Assembly: GCF_030546645.1 (NCBI RefSeq)
Contig: NZ_JAUOTO010000004.1
Coordinates: 558,001-622,000 of the forward strand
Direction: 5' to 3'
From: Flavitalea plasmicola
GTDB lineage: Bacteria; Bacteroidota; Bacteroidia; Chitinophagales; Chitinophagaceae
DNA: 64,000 nt
Shown here: positions 8,539-16,841 of the stretch, one piece after another
Position numbering within the stretch: the stretch's first letter is position 1
Layout: every line of letters begins with the position of its first letter
Made by a program: the position numbers and the translations under genes
Notes under the pieces: generated by a model
What the model was told of the DNA's origin: nothing
Seen by the model: only the letters and a program-made list of their open reading frames with translations
Database searches by the model: none

Positions 8539-9603
8539 ATGAAGTTGGGATTAGGTCTTTACCGGCACATGTTGAACAGGCGCCATTATGATTTTGCCAG
8601 ACAGTGCGGCTGTACCCATGTCGTGGTCCACCTGGTGGATTATTTCAACAAGGGCGGTCAGGAAAATAAGAACAACCAGCCCATCGGAGGCGATGGAGGA
8701 TGGGGTATTGCGGGCGACCCGAATAAGCTGTGGACGGTGGAAGAGCTGCTGGCCTTGAAGAAAGAGATCAATGAGGCGGGTCTTGTATTGGAGGCTATAG
8801 AGAATTTCGACCCTGCACATTGGCATGACATCCTGCTGGGCGGTGCGGGGCGAGCGAAACAAATGGAGGGACTCAAAGAAACGATACGCAATGTGGGGGC
8901 GGCCGGCATTCCCATCATGGGATATAATTTTAGCCTGGCCGGCGTGTGTAGCAGGATCACCGGCAATTTTGCCCGGGGCAATGCCCTTTCGGTAGGAATG
9001 GACGGTGTCGATGACAGGCCGGTGCCCAACGGGATGGTATGGAATATGATCTATGACACCGGAGCGCCGCCGGGACATCTCCCCGAAATCCCGCACGAGG
9101 AACTTTGGAGACGGCTTGAGTACTTCCTGCATGAGCTCGTACCCGTAGCGGAGGAAGCCGGTGTAAGACTGGCCGCCCATCCCGACGACCCGCCGATGCC
9201 GGTGGTGCGACGTACTCCCAGGCTAGTATATCAGCCGGGATTGTACCGGAAATTGCTTGATATCTATCCCAGCAGATCCAATGCGCTGGAGTTCTGCCTG
9301 GGGTCCATCGCGGAAATGACGGAAGGAGATGTATACGAGGCCACACGCACTTATGCTGGAGAAATTGCCTACGTACACTTCCGGAATGTGAAAGGTAAAG
9401 TGCCACACTACCGGGAGGTTTTTGTAGACGAAGGCGACATCGATATGATACGTGTCTTGAAAATACTACGGGACTCGGGATTCAAAGGGGTGCTTATCCC
9501 CGACCATACGCCGCAGATGAGCTGCGATGATCCCTGGTATGCGGGCATGGCTTATGCGTTGGGGTATATGAACGCATGTTTGAAAATGCTGGACGCTATT
9601 TGA
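8539..9603 (+). CDS. Mannonate dehydratase (UxuA)-like sugar-acid dehydratase
   Basis: The start was set at the ATG at 8539 (MKLGLGLY), preceded by AAGGAT; an earlier in-frame ATG at 8473 lies inside the RraA-like gene. The 354-residue TIM-barrel protein matches the UxuA family in its C-terminal half: LAAHPDDPPMP, LEFCLGSIAEM, IAYVHFRNVKG, DEGDIDMIRVLKILRD and IPDHTPQM. Family members dehydrate D-mannonate to 2-keto-3-deoxygluconate. The N-terminal half differs: the GYNFSLAGVCSR segment lacks the Asp-Trp-Thr-Arg tetrad I expect after Tyr-Asn-Phe in UxuA, and the protein is shorter than the usual roughly 390. Substrate may therefore be a different aldonate. It is the last gene of the operon, ending just before a strong terminator. 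Confidence 0.78.
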   Translation: MKLGLGLYRHMLNRRHYDFARQCGCTHVVVHLVDYFNKGGQENKNNQPIGGDGGWGIAGDPNKLWTVEELLALKKEINEAGLVLEAIENFDPAHWHDILLGGAGRAKQMEGLKETIRNVGAAGIPIMGYNFSLAGVCSRITGNFARGNALSVGMDGVDDRPVPNGMVWNMIYDTGAPPGHLPEIPHEELWRRLEYFLHELVPVAEEAGVRLAAHPDDPPMPVVRRTPRLVYQPGLYRKLLDIYPSRSNALEFCLGSIAEMTEGDVYEATRTYAGEIAYVHFRNVKGKVPHYREVFVDEGDIDMIRVLKILRDSGFKGVLIPDHTPQMSCDDPWYAGMAYALGYMNACLKMLDAI

Positions 9604-9668
9604 GTACTGTAATTGGTGAGCCGTAACCCAGGCAGCGGGGCGGGTTTACTCGCCAGAGCGGACAAATG

Positions 9669-9702
9669 AAAAAGCTGCCTCATTTATTATGAGACAGCTT
9701 TT
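9669..9702. terminator. Bidirectional intrinsic terminator
   Basis: An inverted repeat AAAAGCTG-C-CTCAT with a TTATT-type loop and ATGAG-A-CAGCTTTT lies between the convergent operon end (9603) and the GH74 gene end (9719). With A-runs on the left arm and T-runs on the right arm it can serve both strands. Confidence 0.85.
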
Positions 9703-9718
9703 CTCTTAGTTTAATTTT

Positions 9719-12700
9719 TCAGTGTTTCACAACTTTTGTCGTTTTGCTTTGAGCGCCTTGCCTGATATTGATATAATAAATACCAGGTTTCAGATCCTGA
9801 CCAAGCTGGTAATATGCGCCGGCATTTATTCTTGTAGCATAAATTATGCTGCCGGCATTATTAACAATGATAAGCTGCGCTGGCGCTTTCGAGGAAGAAG
9901 TCATTTTTATATTAAACATGCCATTGGAAGGATTGGGATATATTTCCGTTGTAAAATCCAGATTACTGTGCGTGTTTAATTTGTTGGTGACTGCTGTCTT
10001 CATGTTTGGATTTGCAATCAAACTTTGCAGGGTGTCCCCGGGCGCCGGCGTCCGCACTTCGATAGCCGCAATTGAGCCGCTGTAAGGATCATACAATCCT
10101 TTTTTAGGATAGAAAAGTACCATTATCAAACCCGTGCTGTCTGCTTTTGCCCTGATGGTCTTTATAACAGCAGTATTCAACTTGTTGCCTGCGGCCTGAT
10201 ATATATTGAAATTGATCAGACTGTCGATAGCATTGGTGGCTCTTATGCTAAATATCCTGTTGTTTTTTTGTGCATCCTGTGCTTCAACGAAGTGCATCCG
10301 GATAGCATAAAATGTATTGGGGGTGAGCCCGCGCAGGTAATAACGCATCTGGCTGATATTGTCCTTGAATACGCGTATATATTCGTACACCTGCGGAGGA
10401 GCCGGATCAATAACGTGAGACACGTCTACAGGTGAACTCACTCTTTGTATCCAGGTATAGCCTGCATGCCAAAGTTTATCGGTACCGGTGGGTCCTTCAG
10501 GAACATATTGGGCAAAGGTGGTATTGGCATACGGACCAGGAGGCGTGTTGGTGGTACCGGCGTTTATGCCATAAACTGCCGATCGATTTGTCTTTAAAAC
10601 TTCTATACAATAATCATCCACCCATACCGTACCGGGTCCCACCTTAGCCACCCAATAAGTAAGCCCTGCCGCACTATCCGGCACATTGATGGTATCTCTT
10701 ATCTGGGCCCAGTTGTCCCGGTAGGCAACCACATTGTCTACCTGTTTTTGGTAGGAAGCATTACCGGTGGCCGCACCCAGGCTATCTACAAATGCAACAC
10801 CGTATCCTGCCCACCAGGGATACCCAGTGGCGTCTTTCTCTACTTTGACCCATTGGGTAAATACGATGACGCTGCCGCCTCTTACCGGTATCGAATCTTT
10901 GATGTTCAAAGAGGTATTTGCCGTAGTGTAACCCAATGTGGCGGCTTTGTCGCCGGAGTGGCCTTTCCCGCTAACGGTGTACACGGCGCCTACTGTAGGA
11001 ATGCCTACTTTATAAGCTATCCAGTTGATCAGGCCGCTTTCAAAACCATCATTGGGTATTCCTCCGCATGAATCAAACGGCACCACGGTCACCGGCAAGG
11101 TATCTGAAACGCCTGAGCCGTCCTGGGTATTGACGGTGATGGTTAGGGCGCCATGTTTAATAGCAGTGACAAGGCCTGTACTGTCAACCCTGGCTAATGT
11201 TGTATCAGAACTGCTCCAGGTTGTTTTCCTAATGGAAGTATTAGCGGGCAGGAAGGTAACCTGTACCCGCAGTGTATCCCTCTCCCCGATGATGGCCGCA
11301 GATGGTTGCAGCGTAAGACCGGTGGCCAGTACATTGGCTACATGAATATTGGCCTGTGCAGCAATAGCCGTATTGTCTGCCGAGGTGGCTGTTATTATTA
11401 CATCGCCTTGTTTGATACCGCTGATAGTGCCGTTGTTGCTTACTTTGGCCACGGTTGTATCTGAGGATGTCCATATCAGCGCCTTATTGCTGGCTTTTGC
11501 CGGGTTGATGATGGCATGCAGCTGGAAAGTTGACCCCACAAATACACTGGCGGCAGTGCTATCCAGCGTTAAGGAAGTTACAGGAACGTAGATAACTGTA
11601 TAGGTTTTGGCAGCTGTAAAACTGCTTTCCACGGATGTAGCGGTGATCGTAACCGTGCCCGCAGCTTTTCCTGTTACCACCCCGTTGAGGTCTACGGTAG
11701 CAACGGCGTCATTGGAGGACCTGTAAACCAGGTTCCGATTGGTGGCATTTGCCGGCGTAGTGGTCAGTTTCAGTGTGTCTTTATAGCTTACATAGAGATT
11801 GCTGCTATCCGAATTGATGCTGATCCCCTGGAGCGGGATGATACTCGCTTCAAGAGCGGCTACGGAGGCCATGTACGGATCGTTGGTGGCAGCCTTAGGA
11901 ATGAAGTATACCGTGATTAAGCCTGCGTTGTCTGCTTTTGCTTCAAGGGTGCGTGTAATTACTGTGTTTAGCTTATTTCCTGCAGCCTGGTAAACGTTAA
12001 AGTTGACGAGGCTGTCGCCGCCGGTTTTCACAGTAAACACCCGGTTGCCTTTGTCTACATCGCTGGGCTCAACGAAGTGCAGGCGCAGCGCATAGTTGGC
12101 ATTGGGGATCAGGTTGCGGAAATAATAACGCAGCTGGGCTGAACTATTTTTTGAGATGCGCATATACTCATATACCTGGCGGGGAGCAGGCGCTGTCACC
12201 TGGCTCAGGTCCATCGTTGCCGTGTTATGGCCGCTCCAGGTATATCCAGCATGCCATAGTTTATCGGTACCGGCGGGCCCTTCGGGTATATATTGACCGA
12301 TCGCCATATTTTGATACGGCGTTGCCGGGCTGCCCGTGGTAGCCGTTGTACCTGCGTTAATAGCTGTCACGATGGTGTTCACGATCAGCTGCACGGTTTT
12401 AGTCGTGCCCCCATCTGCCGCGGAAATGGTGAGGGTGGTAGTGCCCAGCTTTAAACCAGTAACCACGCCATTGGCATCCACCTTTGCAATAGTGCTATCC
12501 GCCACTGACCAGCTCAGGGTCTTATTAGTGGTATTTGAAGGCACGATGGTTGCCGCAATCTGCTTAGGCGTATTCATGGTACCATATAAGACACTGTCTA
12601 TCGTAATACCAGTGGATATAGTGGGCGGAATGACGACGATCTGTCTTGTGCCCGTTTTTCCTCCATCGACCGATGTAACGGTGATAGTGACAGTACCTGC

Positions 12701-15181
12701 GTTTATGCCGCTGACCTTCCCAAAGGGGTCCACTTTAGCTATTGCCGTATCCGAGGAACTCCAGGTGACAGATGGATTGGTGGGGTAGGTAGGGGTAAGC
12801 TTTACGCTTAGCTTAACGGAGAATCCTTTTACAAGGGTGTCTGACGCGGGATTGACTATTTCTACCGATTGAACTGGACCGGCTACCGGGGAGCCGAAAA
12901 AGATGCCATTTCCGCTGGCGGAAATAAACATTCTTCCCTTGTTGTCGGCAGTAATATTCGGCGCTACACCAGGCAGCCGGTCCAGGATGGTCGTCCAGGT
13001 ACGACCGGTGTCATCTGAGCGGAAGGCGCCGTAGGAAATGCCATTGATGGGAAGGACCTGGCTGGTGGCGTACAAAGCCAGGTGCGCACTGGCGGTGGTA
13101 TCGGACATAGCGGCCGCTATCCATTTGGGCTTGAAATTTTCACCGCCCACCTTACTGAACGTTTTACCAGTGTCCGAGGTATGGTAAAGGGCGCTGTATT
13201 GTGGGTTAGCGTCATCGTAAAATGCGATCCATACATCCCCTGTTCGCCCTGGTGTTGCTTCAACGTTGGAAGTGGTGGCATACGAAGAGCCGTTGGGATT
13301 GCTGCCTGCGTTTGCAGTAAGACCAGCGGCGGTTGTCTTCTGGAATGATTTTCCTCCATCGGTGCTTACATAAAACGAGCCCCTGTCCCAGATGTAGAAA
13401 TAATCGCTGTTTACTTTATCCGCTACAAGATGATTTTCCCCAGGATAAAGGTTCCACTGCGGGCCTGCGGGTAAGATACCCGAAGAAACACCGGTGGATT
13501 TTGTCCAGGTGGCGCCCAGGTCTTCCGACCAGTAAACGTTGCCGGGATTATTACCATCCATTTGGGTGAGCCAGAGGATGTTCCTGCGATTGGCTGATAC
13601 GGCTACACGCCCGCGTACACCGGGCGACTTAGGGAAAAGCGTATACGTATCGCCGCCATCGGTGGAGTAACCTGAGCGCGATGCGCTGAGACTGGTATTC
13701 GCGGGGCCATCGCTGCCAACGCGAACTACAAAATCAGGATCGGTATACTGGAAAGCCACCCCCTGCATTTCAAACGCATCGAAGATGTTGCTATGCAGAG
13801 CGGTGTAGGAAACTGATCCCTGGTACAAGGGCTCCGTAAGGGAACGGTGGCTGGCGCCGCCAATATCTGCCGTAACCGTGAGCAGGAGGTTTTTGCCGCT
13901 GGGAGGAGCCACCATGGGGCCTATTACCACAACTTCTTCCAGGCCCACGACACGGATCTTCCAATTGGCAACAGGATCAAAGATATTGTCAGTAGACAGT
14001 ACGTCCAGCATATCATTGATCCAAACCCTGTTGGGGTAAAAAGGATCCCAGGTAAGACCACAAGCATTATGGGCCGGATCATTATAGGGTAAGCCATCAT
14101 TTGCCGAGTGCGGCGCTTCGGAATTATCGCGGGTGATCTTTGCAGATATGTAGCTGTTCGGGGCGCCGCCCTGCCTTGAAATATAATAAGGATCTTTTTG
14201 CCAGGTGCCGCGGGTGGTTACAACGATGTCATTTGAATTAGCTGGGTTCACCGCCACTTTAGCGAAGCTTCTTGGGTCTTTGGACGGATCAGGATCTAAA
14301 ACGACAGGAGAGATGTCCTGCCAGCTGCCGGCCTGATATTTGAACACACCCTTTTTAACATTGTTTGCATTGGCGGACACATACAGGGTCCCATCTGCGT
14401 GAATCGTGGCCCGGGTGGGAGACAGGGGACTGTTGCTCATCAGCGTGAAAGAAGCGCCGCCATCTTCTGACGACCATACGCCTGTAGACCGGCCGATGTA
14501 AATCCGTTTGGTGACATTCTGACCGTTTACAGCAACGGTGCCGGCGCTTTTGTCGAAAAGAATAAAAGCACAGGAGCCTGGCGTAGTGATGGCGCTTACC
14601 TGCGACCAGCTGGTGCCGGCATTGTCCGTTTTCCAGGCGCCATCCTGGTCTGTAACAACCCATACATTATTATTGTTGGAGGGATCCACTTGTATCCTTT
14701 CCCCGTAAGCCTGGGTGCTGTTGGGATGTACAACGATGGGAACATGCAGGTCGGTCCAGGAATCCCCCCTGTCAGTACTCTTCAGGATAGTACCTGTTGC
14801 GCTTGAACCTTTGCCAGGACTGGGACCGGCGCTGTTCTCCACGGTAGCGTACAGAATGTTGCCGGTACTATCATTGGGATCCACCGCGAGGCTGCCGCAA
14901 CGCTGGTTAACTTCCCAGTTCCAGTAGTTGACCGGTATCTTTTGAAATAGCATTAAATGTTCCCACTTCTGCAGGTTCTTATTCCATCTGTAGGGGGTGC
15001 CTACATCGGTGGTGATGAAATAAAGGTCGGGGACTTTAGGGTGCGCCATGAAAGAGGGCAGCTGCCCAGACCCGCCTATCCGAACCTGGTTCCAGGTATA
15101 CGTTTGCGCTTGTACGCCCTGCAAAGCGGTGAGATATAAAATTGTTAGCAGGAAGATGTAGTAGCGTTTTTTCATGTTCAT
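9719..15181 (-). CDS. GH74-like secreted xyloglucanase with Big_2, malectin and T9SS modules
   Basis: An 1820-residue exported enzyme. Residues 1-26 are a signal peptide. About 27-765 form two GH74-type beta-propellers: YTWNQVRIGGSGQLPS and ITTDVGTPYRW, where Asp59 aligns with the catalytic base, WDPFYPNRVW, and TADIGGASH. Then come two Big_2 Ig-like modules (about 770-938), a malectin-type module (about 940-1110), three more Big_2 modules (about 1115-1370), a jelly-roll carbohydrate-binding-like module (about 1370-1535), a second malectin module (about 1537-1710) and a T9SS type A tail (EIYPNPSNG to the C-terminus). GH74 enzymes cleave beta-1,4-glucan backbones of xyloglucan. It is the last gene of locus A, 41 bases after SusD. 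The propellers could also be a sialidase-like variant, but the GH74 motifs agree well. Confidence 0.87.
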   Translation of the reverse strand: MNMKKRYYIFLLTILYLTALQGVQAQTYTWNQVRIGGSGQLPSFMAHPKVPDLYFITTDVGTPYRWNKNLQKWEHLMLFQKIPVNYWNWEVNQRCGSLAVDPNDSTGNILYATVENSAGPSPGKGSSATGTILKSTDRGDSWTDLHVPIVVHPNSTQAYGERIQVDPSNNNNVWVVTDQDGAWKTDNAGTSWSQVSAITTPGSCAFILFDKSAGTVAVNGQNVTKRIYIGRSTGVWSSEDGGASFTLMSNSPLSPTRATIHADGTLYVSANANNVKKGVFKYQAGSWQDISPVVLDPDPSKDPRSFAKVAVNPANSNDIVVTTRGTWQKDPYYISRQGGAPNSYISAKITRDNSEAPHSANDGLPYNDPAHNACGLTWDPFYPNRVWINDMLDVLSTDNIFDPVANWKIRVVGLEEVVVIGPMVAPPSGKNLLLTVTADIGGASHRSLTEPLYQGSVSYTALHSNIFDAFEMQGVAFQYTDPDFVVRVGSDGPANTSLSASRSGYSTDGGDTYTLFPKSPGVRGRVAVSANRRNILWLTQMDGNNPGNVYWSEDLGATWTKSTGVSSGILPAGPQWNLYPGENHLVADKVNSDYFYIWDRGSFYVSTDGGKSFQKTTAAGLTANAGSNPNGSSYATTSNVEATPGRTGDVWIAFYDDANPQYSALYHTSDTGKTFSKVGGENFKPKWIAAAMSDTTASAHLALYATSQVLPINGISYGAFRSDDTGRTWTTILDRLPGVAPNITADNKGRMFISASGNGIFFGSPVAGPVQSVEIVNPASDTLVKGFSVKLSVKLTPTYPTNPSVTWSSSDTAIAKVDPFGKVSGINAGTVTITVTSVDGGKTGTRQIVVIPPTISTGITIDSVLYGTMNTPKQIAATIVPSNTTNKTLSWSVADSTIAKVDANGVVTGLKLGTTTLTISAADGGTTKTVQLIVNTIVTAINAGTTATTGSPATPYQNMAIGQYIPEGPAGTDKLWHAGYTWSGHNTATMDLSQVTAPAPRQVYEYMRISKNSSAQLRYYFRNLIPNANYALRLHFVEPSDVDKGNRVFTVKTGGDSLVNFNVYQAAGNKLNTVITRTLEAKADNAGLITVYFIPKAATNDPYMASVAALEASIIPLQGISINSDSSNLYVSYKDTLKLTTTPANATNRNLVYRSSNDAVATVDLNGVVTGKAAGTVTITATSVESSFTAAKTYTVIYVPVTSLTLDSTAASVFVGSTFQLHAIINPAKASNKALIWTSSDTTVAKVSNNGTISGIKQGDVIITATSADNTAIAAQANIHVANVLATGLTLQPSAAIIGERDTLRVQVTFLPANTSIRKTTWSSSDTTLARVDSTGLVTAIKHGALTITVNTQDGSGVSDTLPVTVVPFDSCGGIPNDGFESGLINWIAYKVGIPTVGAVYTVSGKGHSGDKAATLGYTTANTSLNIKDSIPVRGGSVIVFTQWVKVEKDATGYPWWAGYGVAFVDSLGAATGNASYQKQVDNVVAYRDNWAQIRDTINVPDSAAGLTYWVAKVGPGTVWVDDYCIEVLKTNRSAVYGINAGTTNTPPGPYANTTFAQYVPEGPTGTDKLWHAGYTWIQRVSSPVDVSHVIDPAPPQVYEYIRVFKDNISQMRYYLRGLTPNTFYAIRMHFVEAQDAQKNNRIFSIRATNAIDSLINFNIYQAAGNKLNTAVIKTIRAKADSTGLIMVLFYPKKGLYDPYSGSIAAIEVRTPAPGDTLQSLIANPNMKTAVTNKLNTHSNLDFTTEIYPNPSNGMFNIKMTSSSKAPAQLIIVNNAGSIIYATRINAGAYYQLGQDLKPGIYYINIRQGAQSKTTKVVKH

Positions 15182-15222
15182 ATGGAAGTATTAAGGATGG
15201 TTTTAGAAAATGGTTTATGTTA

Positions 15223-16824
15223 TTAATTCCAGCCATTTTGAATGTCTTTAGCGACATTGGGATTATAATTTTTCTCTATATCGGGAATAGGGAACAGTAA
15301 GTGCTTATCCTGGAAAGGTTGTGTGCCGACTCCTGGTTCCGCAGCTTTTTCCGTATTGATCGTTTGTTTGATGATGCCCCATCTCAGCAGATCGAAATAC
15401 CGGCATTGTTCTCCGCATAATTCCAGCTGGCGTTCGCGCATCAATATTTTCATGGCATTGTCTTTATCGCCCAGCGTGGTATACAAAAAGGCATGAGAGC
15501 GGGAGCGTACGCTGTCGATCAACGCCAGTGGGGCATTGCCTGTATTGCCTTGCTGAATATAGGTCTCGGCCAGCATCAGCATCACGTCAGCCAGGCGGAT
15601 CACCTGCCCGTTGATGGGGCTTTTGGGGTCGCCATATTTTTCCACAAGATTGTAATATTCATATTTCTTCCAGCGATAGTCGCCTTGTGGATCGGTGGCA
15701 TCAAAAGGAAACGCTTTTGCACCTGTAGCGCATTGCTGGCAGTACATGGTATCTCCTCCGGAAGCTGCAGTGCCATAGAAAGTGGATCTGGCGCGGGGAT
15801 CGGTATAGGGTTGACCGGTGGTGGGATTGGGATAAGTGAATGCGCTCACAGCGGAATTACTGATATATACGTTCTTCCAATCGTTGAAGCCATATTCCAT
15901 AGCGCGACCTGTATGGGTTTGTTTACCTACCTGTTCTGCGCCATTACCGAACATATAGTAAGGCGAACCAATACCCCAGTCGGTCCATTGCTGGTCCATG
16001 ATCTGGAAGATGTTTTCCGGCGTATTCTGATTGGTAGTGCTGAAAACATTATCAAATGAGGGATCGAGTTTGTAGGTGTATGGCGCAACCATCAGCTTTT
16101 CGAAGGCGGTTTGCGCCAGTTCCCATTTTTTCTGGTACAAATATGCCTTTCCGAGCAGGGCTATTACGGCGCCTTTGGTTACCCTGCCTAATTCTGCGGC
16201 GGAATATACGGTGGGCAGCTCCGTGGTTGCTTCCGCTTCCGTCAGGTCTTTTTCAACCTGCTTCCATACATCAGCGGCGGGACTGCGGGATAAATAGTTG
16301 TTTTGAAGCGTGGTTTGGTAGTCTATATACAGTGGTACATCTCCCCATAAGGTTACTAAATGAAAATACGCATATGCCCGAAGGAATTTCACTTCTGCGA
16401 GGTATTGATTCAGTTTGGCGCGATCTGTGGTAGCTGTGGGGTTCCAGGCTGCTGCCCTGTCTATCACCAGGTTGGTCCGGAAGATCATCCGGTAGAGGGA
16501 ACTCCATAAGGCACTTTGATCTGCGTTGTTGGTTCCAAAACTGTAATCGCCCAATTCCTGTTCCGGCCCCTGCAAAAAGCTGGCACGCTTGGCTTCATCC
16601 CCCATCAGGTCGAAAATAAAATAATACTCCCTGGCCCACAACCCGGGATGCAACAGTGTAGCGTAACTCGCAATGGTAGCCTGGTTCAGCGCTCCGATGT
16701 TAGTGAAATAGGTATCGTATGCGTAGGCGCTCTGGTCCACCAGGTCGAGGCGCGACTTTTTACATCCGGTGGAGACGGCGATGAGCCCAGCTATGAGCAG
16801 AAATTGATGTATATACTTCTTCAT
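15223..16824 (-). CDS. RagB/SusD family outer-membrane lipoprotein (locus A)
   Basis: A 533-residue SusD-type glycan-binding lipoprotein. The signal peptide ends in AVSTGCKK with Cys21 as the lipidated residue. TPR-like helices follow (LAEVKFLRAYAYFHLVTLWGDVPLY is the classic SusD helix pair) and the C-terminal SusD domain ends with VMLMLAETYIQQG, RERQLELCGEQCRYFDLLRWG and LLFPIPDIEKNYNPN, all typical. It caps the SusC barrel at the outer membrane and delivers oligosaccharides to it. Translation is probably coupled with susC, which ends 17 bases upstream. The substrate is likely what the downstream GH74 enzyme releases. Confidence 0.96.
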   Translation of the reverse strand: MKKYIHQFLLIAGLIAVSTGCKKSRLDLVDQSAYAYDTYFTNIGALNQATIASYATLLHPGLWAREYYFIFDLMGDEAKRASFLQGPEQELGDYSFGTNNADQSALWSSLYRMIFRTNLVIDRAAAWNPTATTDRAKLNQYLAEVKFLRAYAYFHLVTLWGDVPLYIDYQTTLQNNYLSRSPAADVWKQVEKDLTEAEATTELPTVYSAAELGRVTKGAVIALLGKAYLYQKKWELAQTAFEKLMVAPYTYKLDPSFDNVFSTTNQNTPENIFQIMDQQWTDWGIGSPYYMFGNGAEQVGKQTHTGRAMEYGFNDWKNVYISNSAVSAFTYPNPTTGQPYTDPRARSTFYGTAASGGDTMYCQQCATGAKAFPFDATDPQGDYRWKKYEYYNLVEKYGDPKSPINGQVIRLADVMLMLAETYIQQGNTGNAPLALIDSVRSRSHAFLYTTLGDKDNAMKILMRERQLELCGEQCRYFDLLRWGIIKQTINTEKAAEPGVGTQPFQDKHLLFPIPDIEKNYNPNVAKDIQNGWN

Positions 16825-16841
16825 AAAATCACGTTTAAGAA

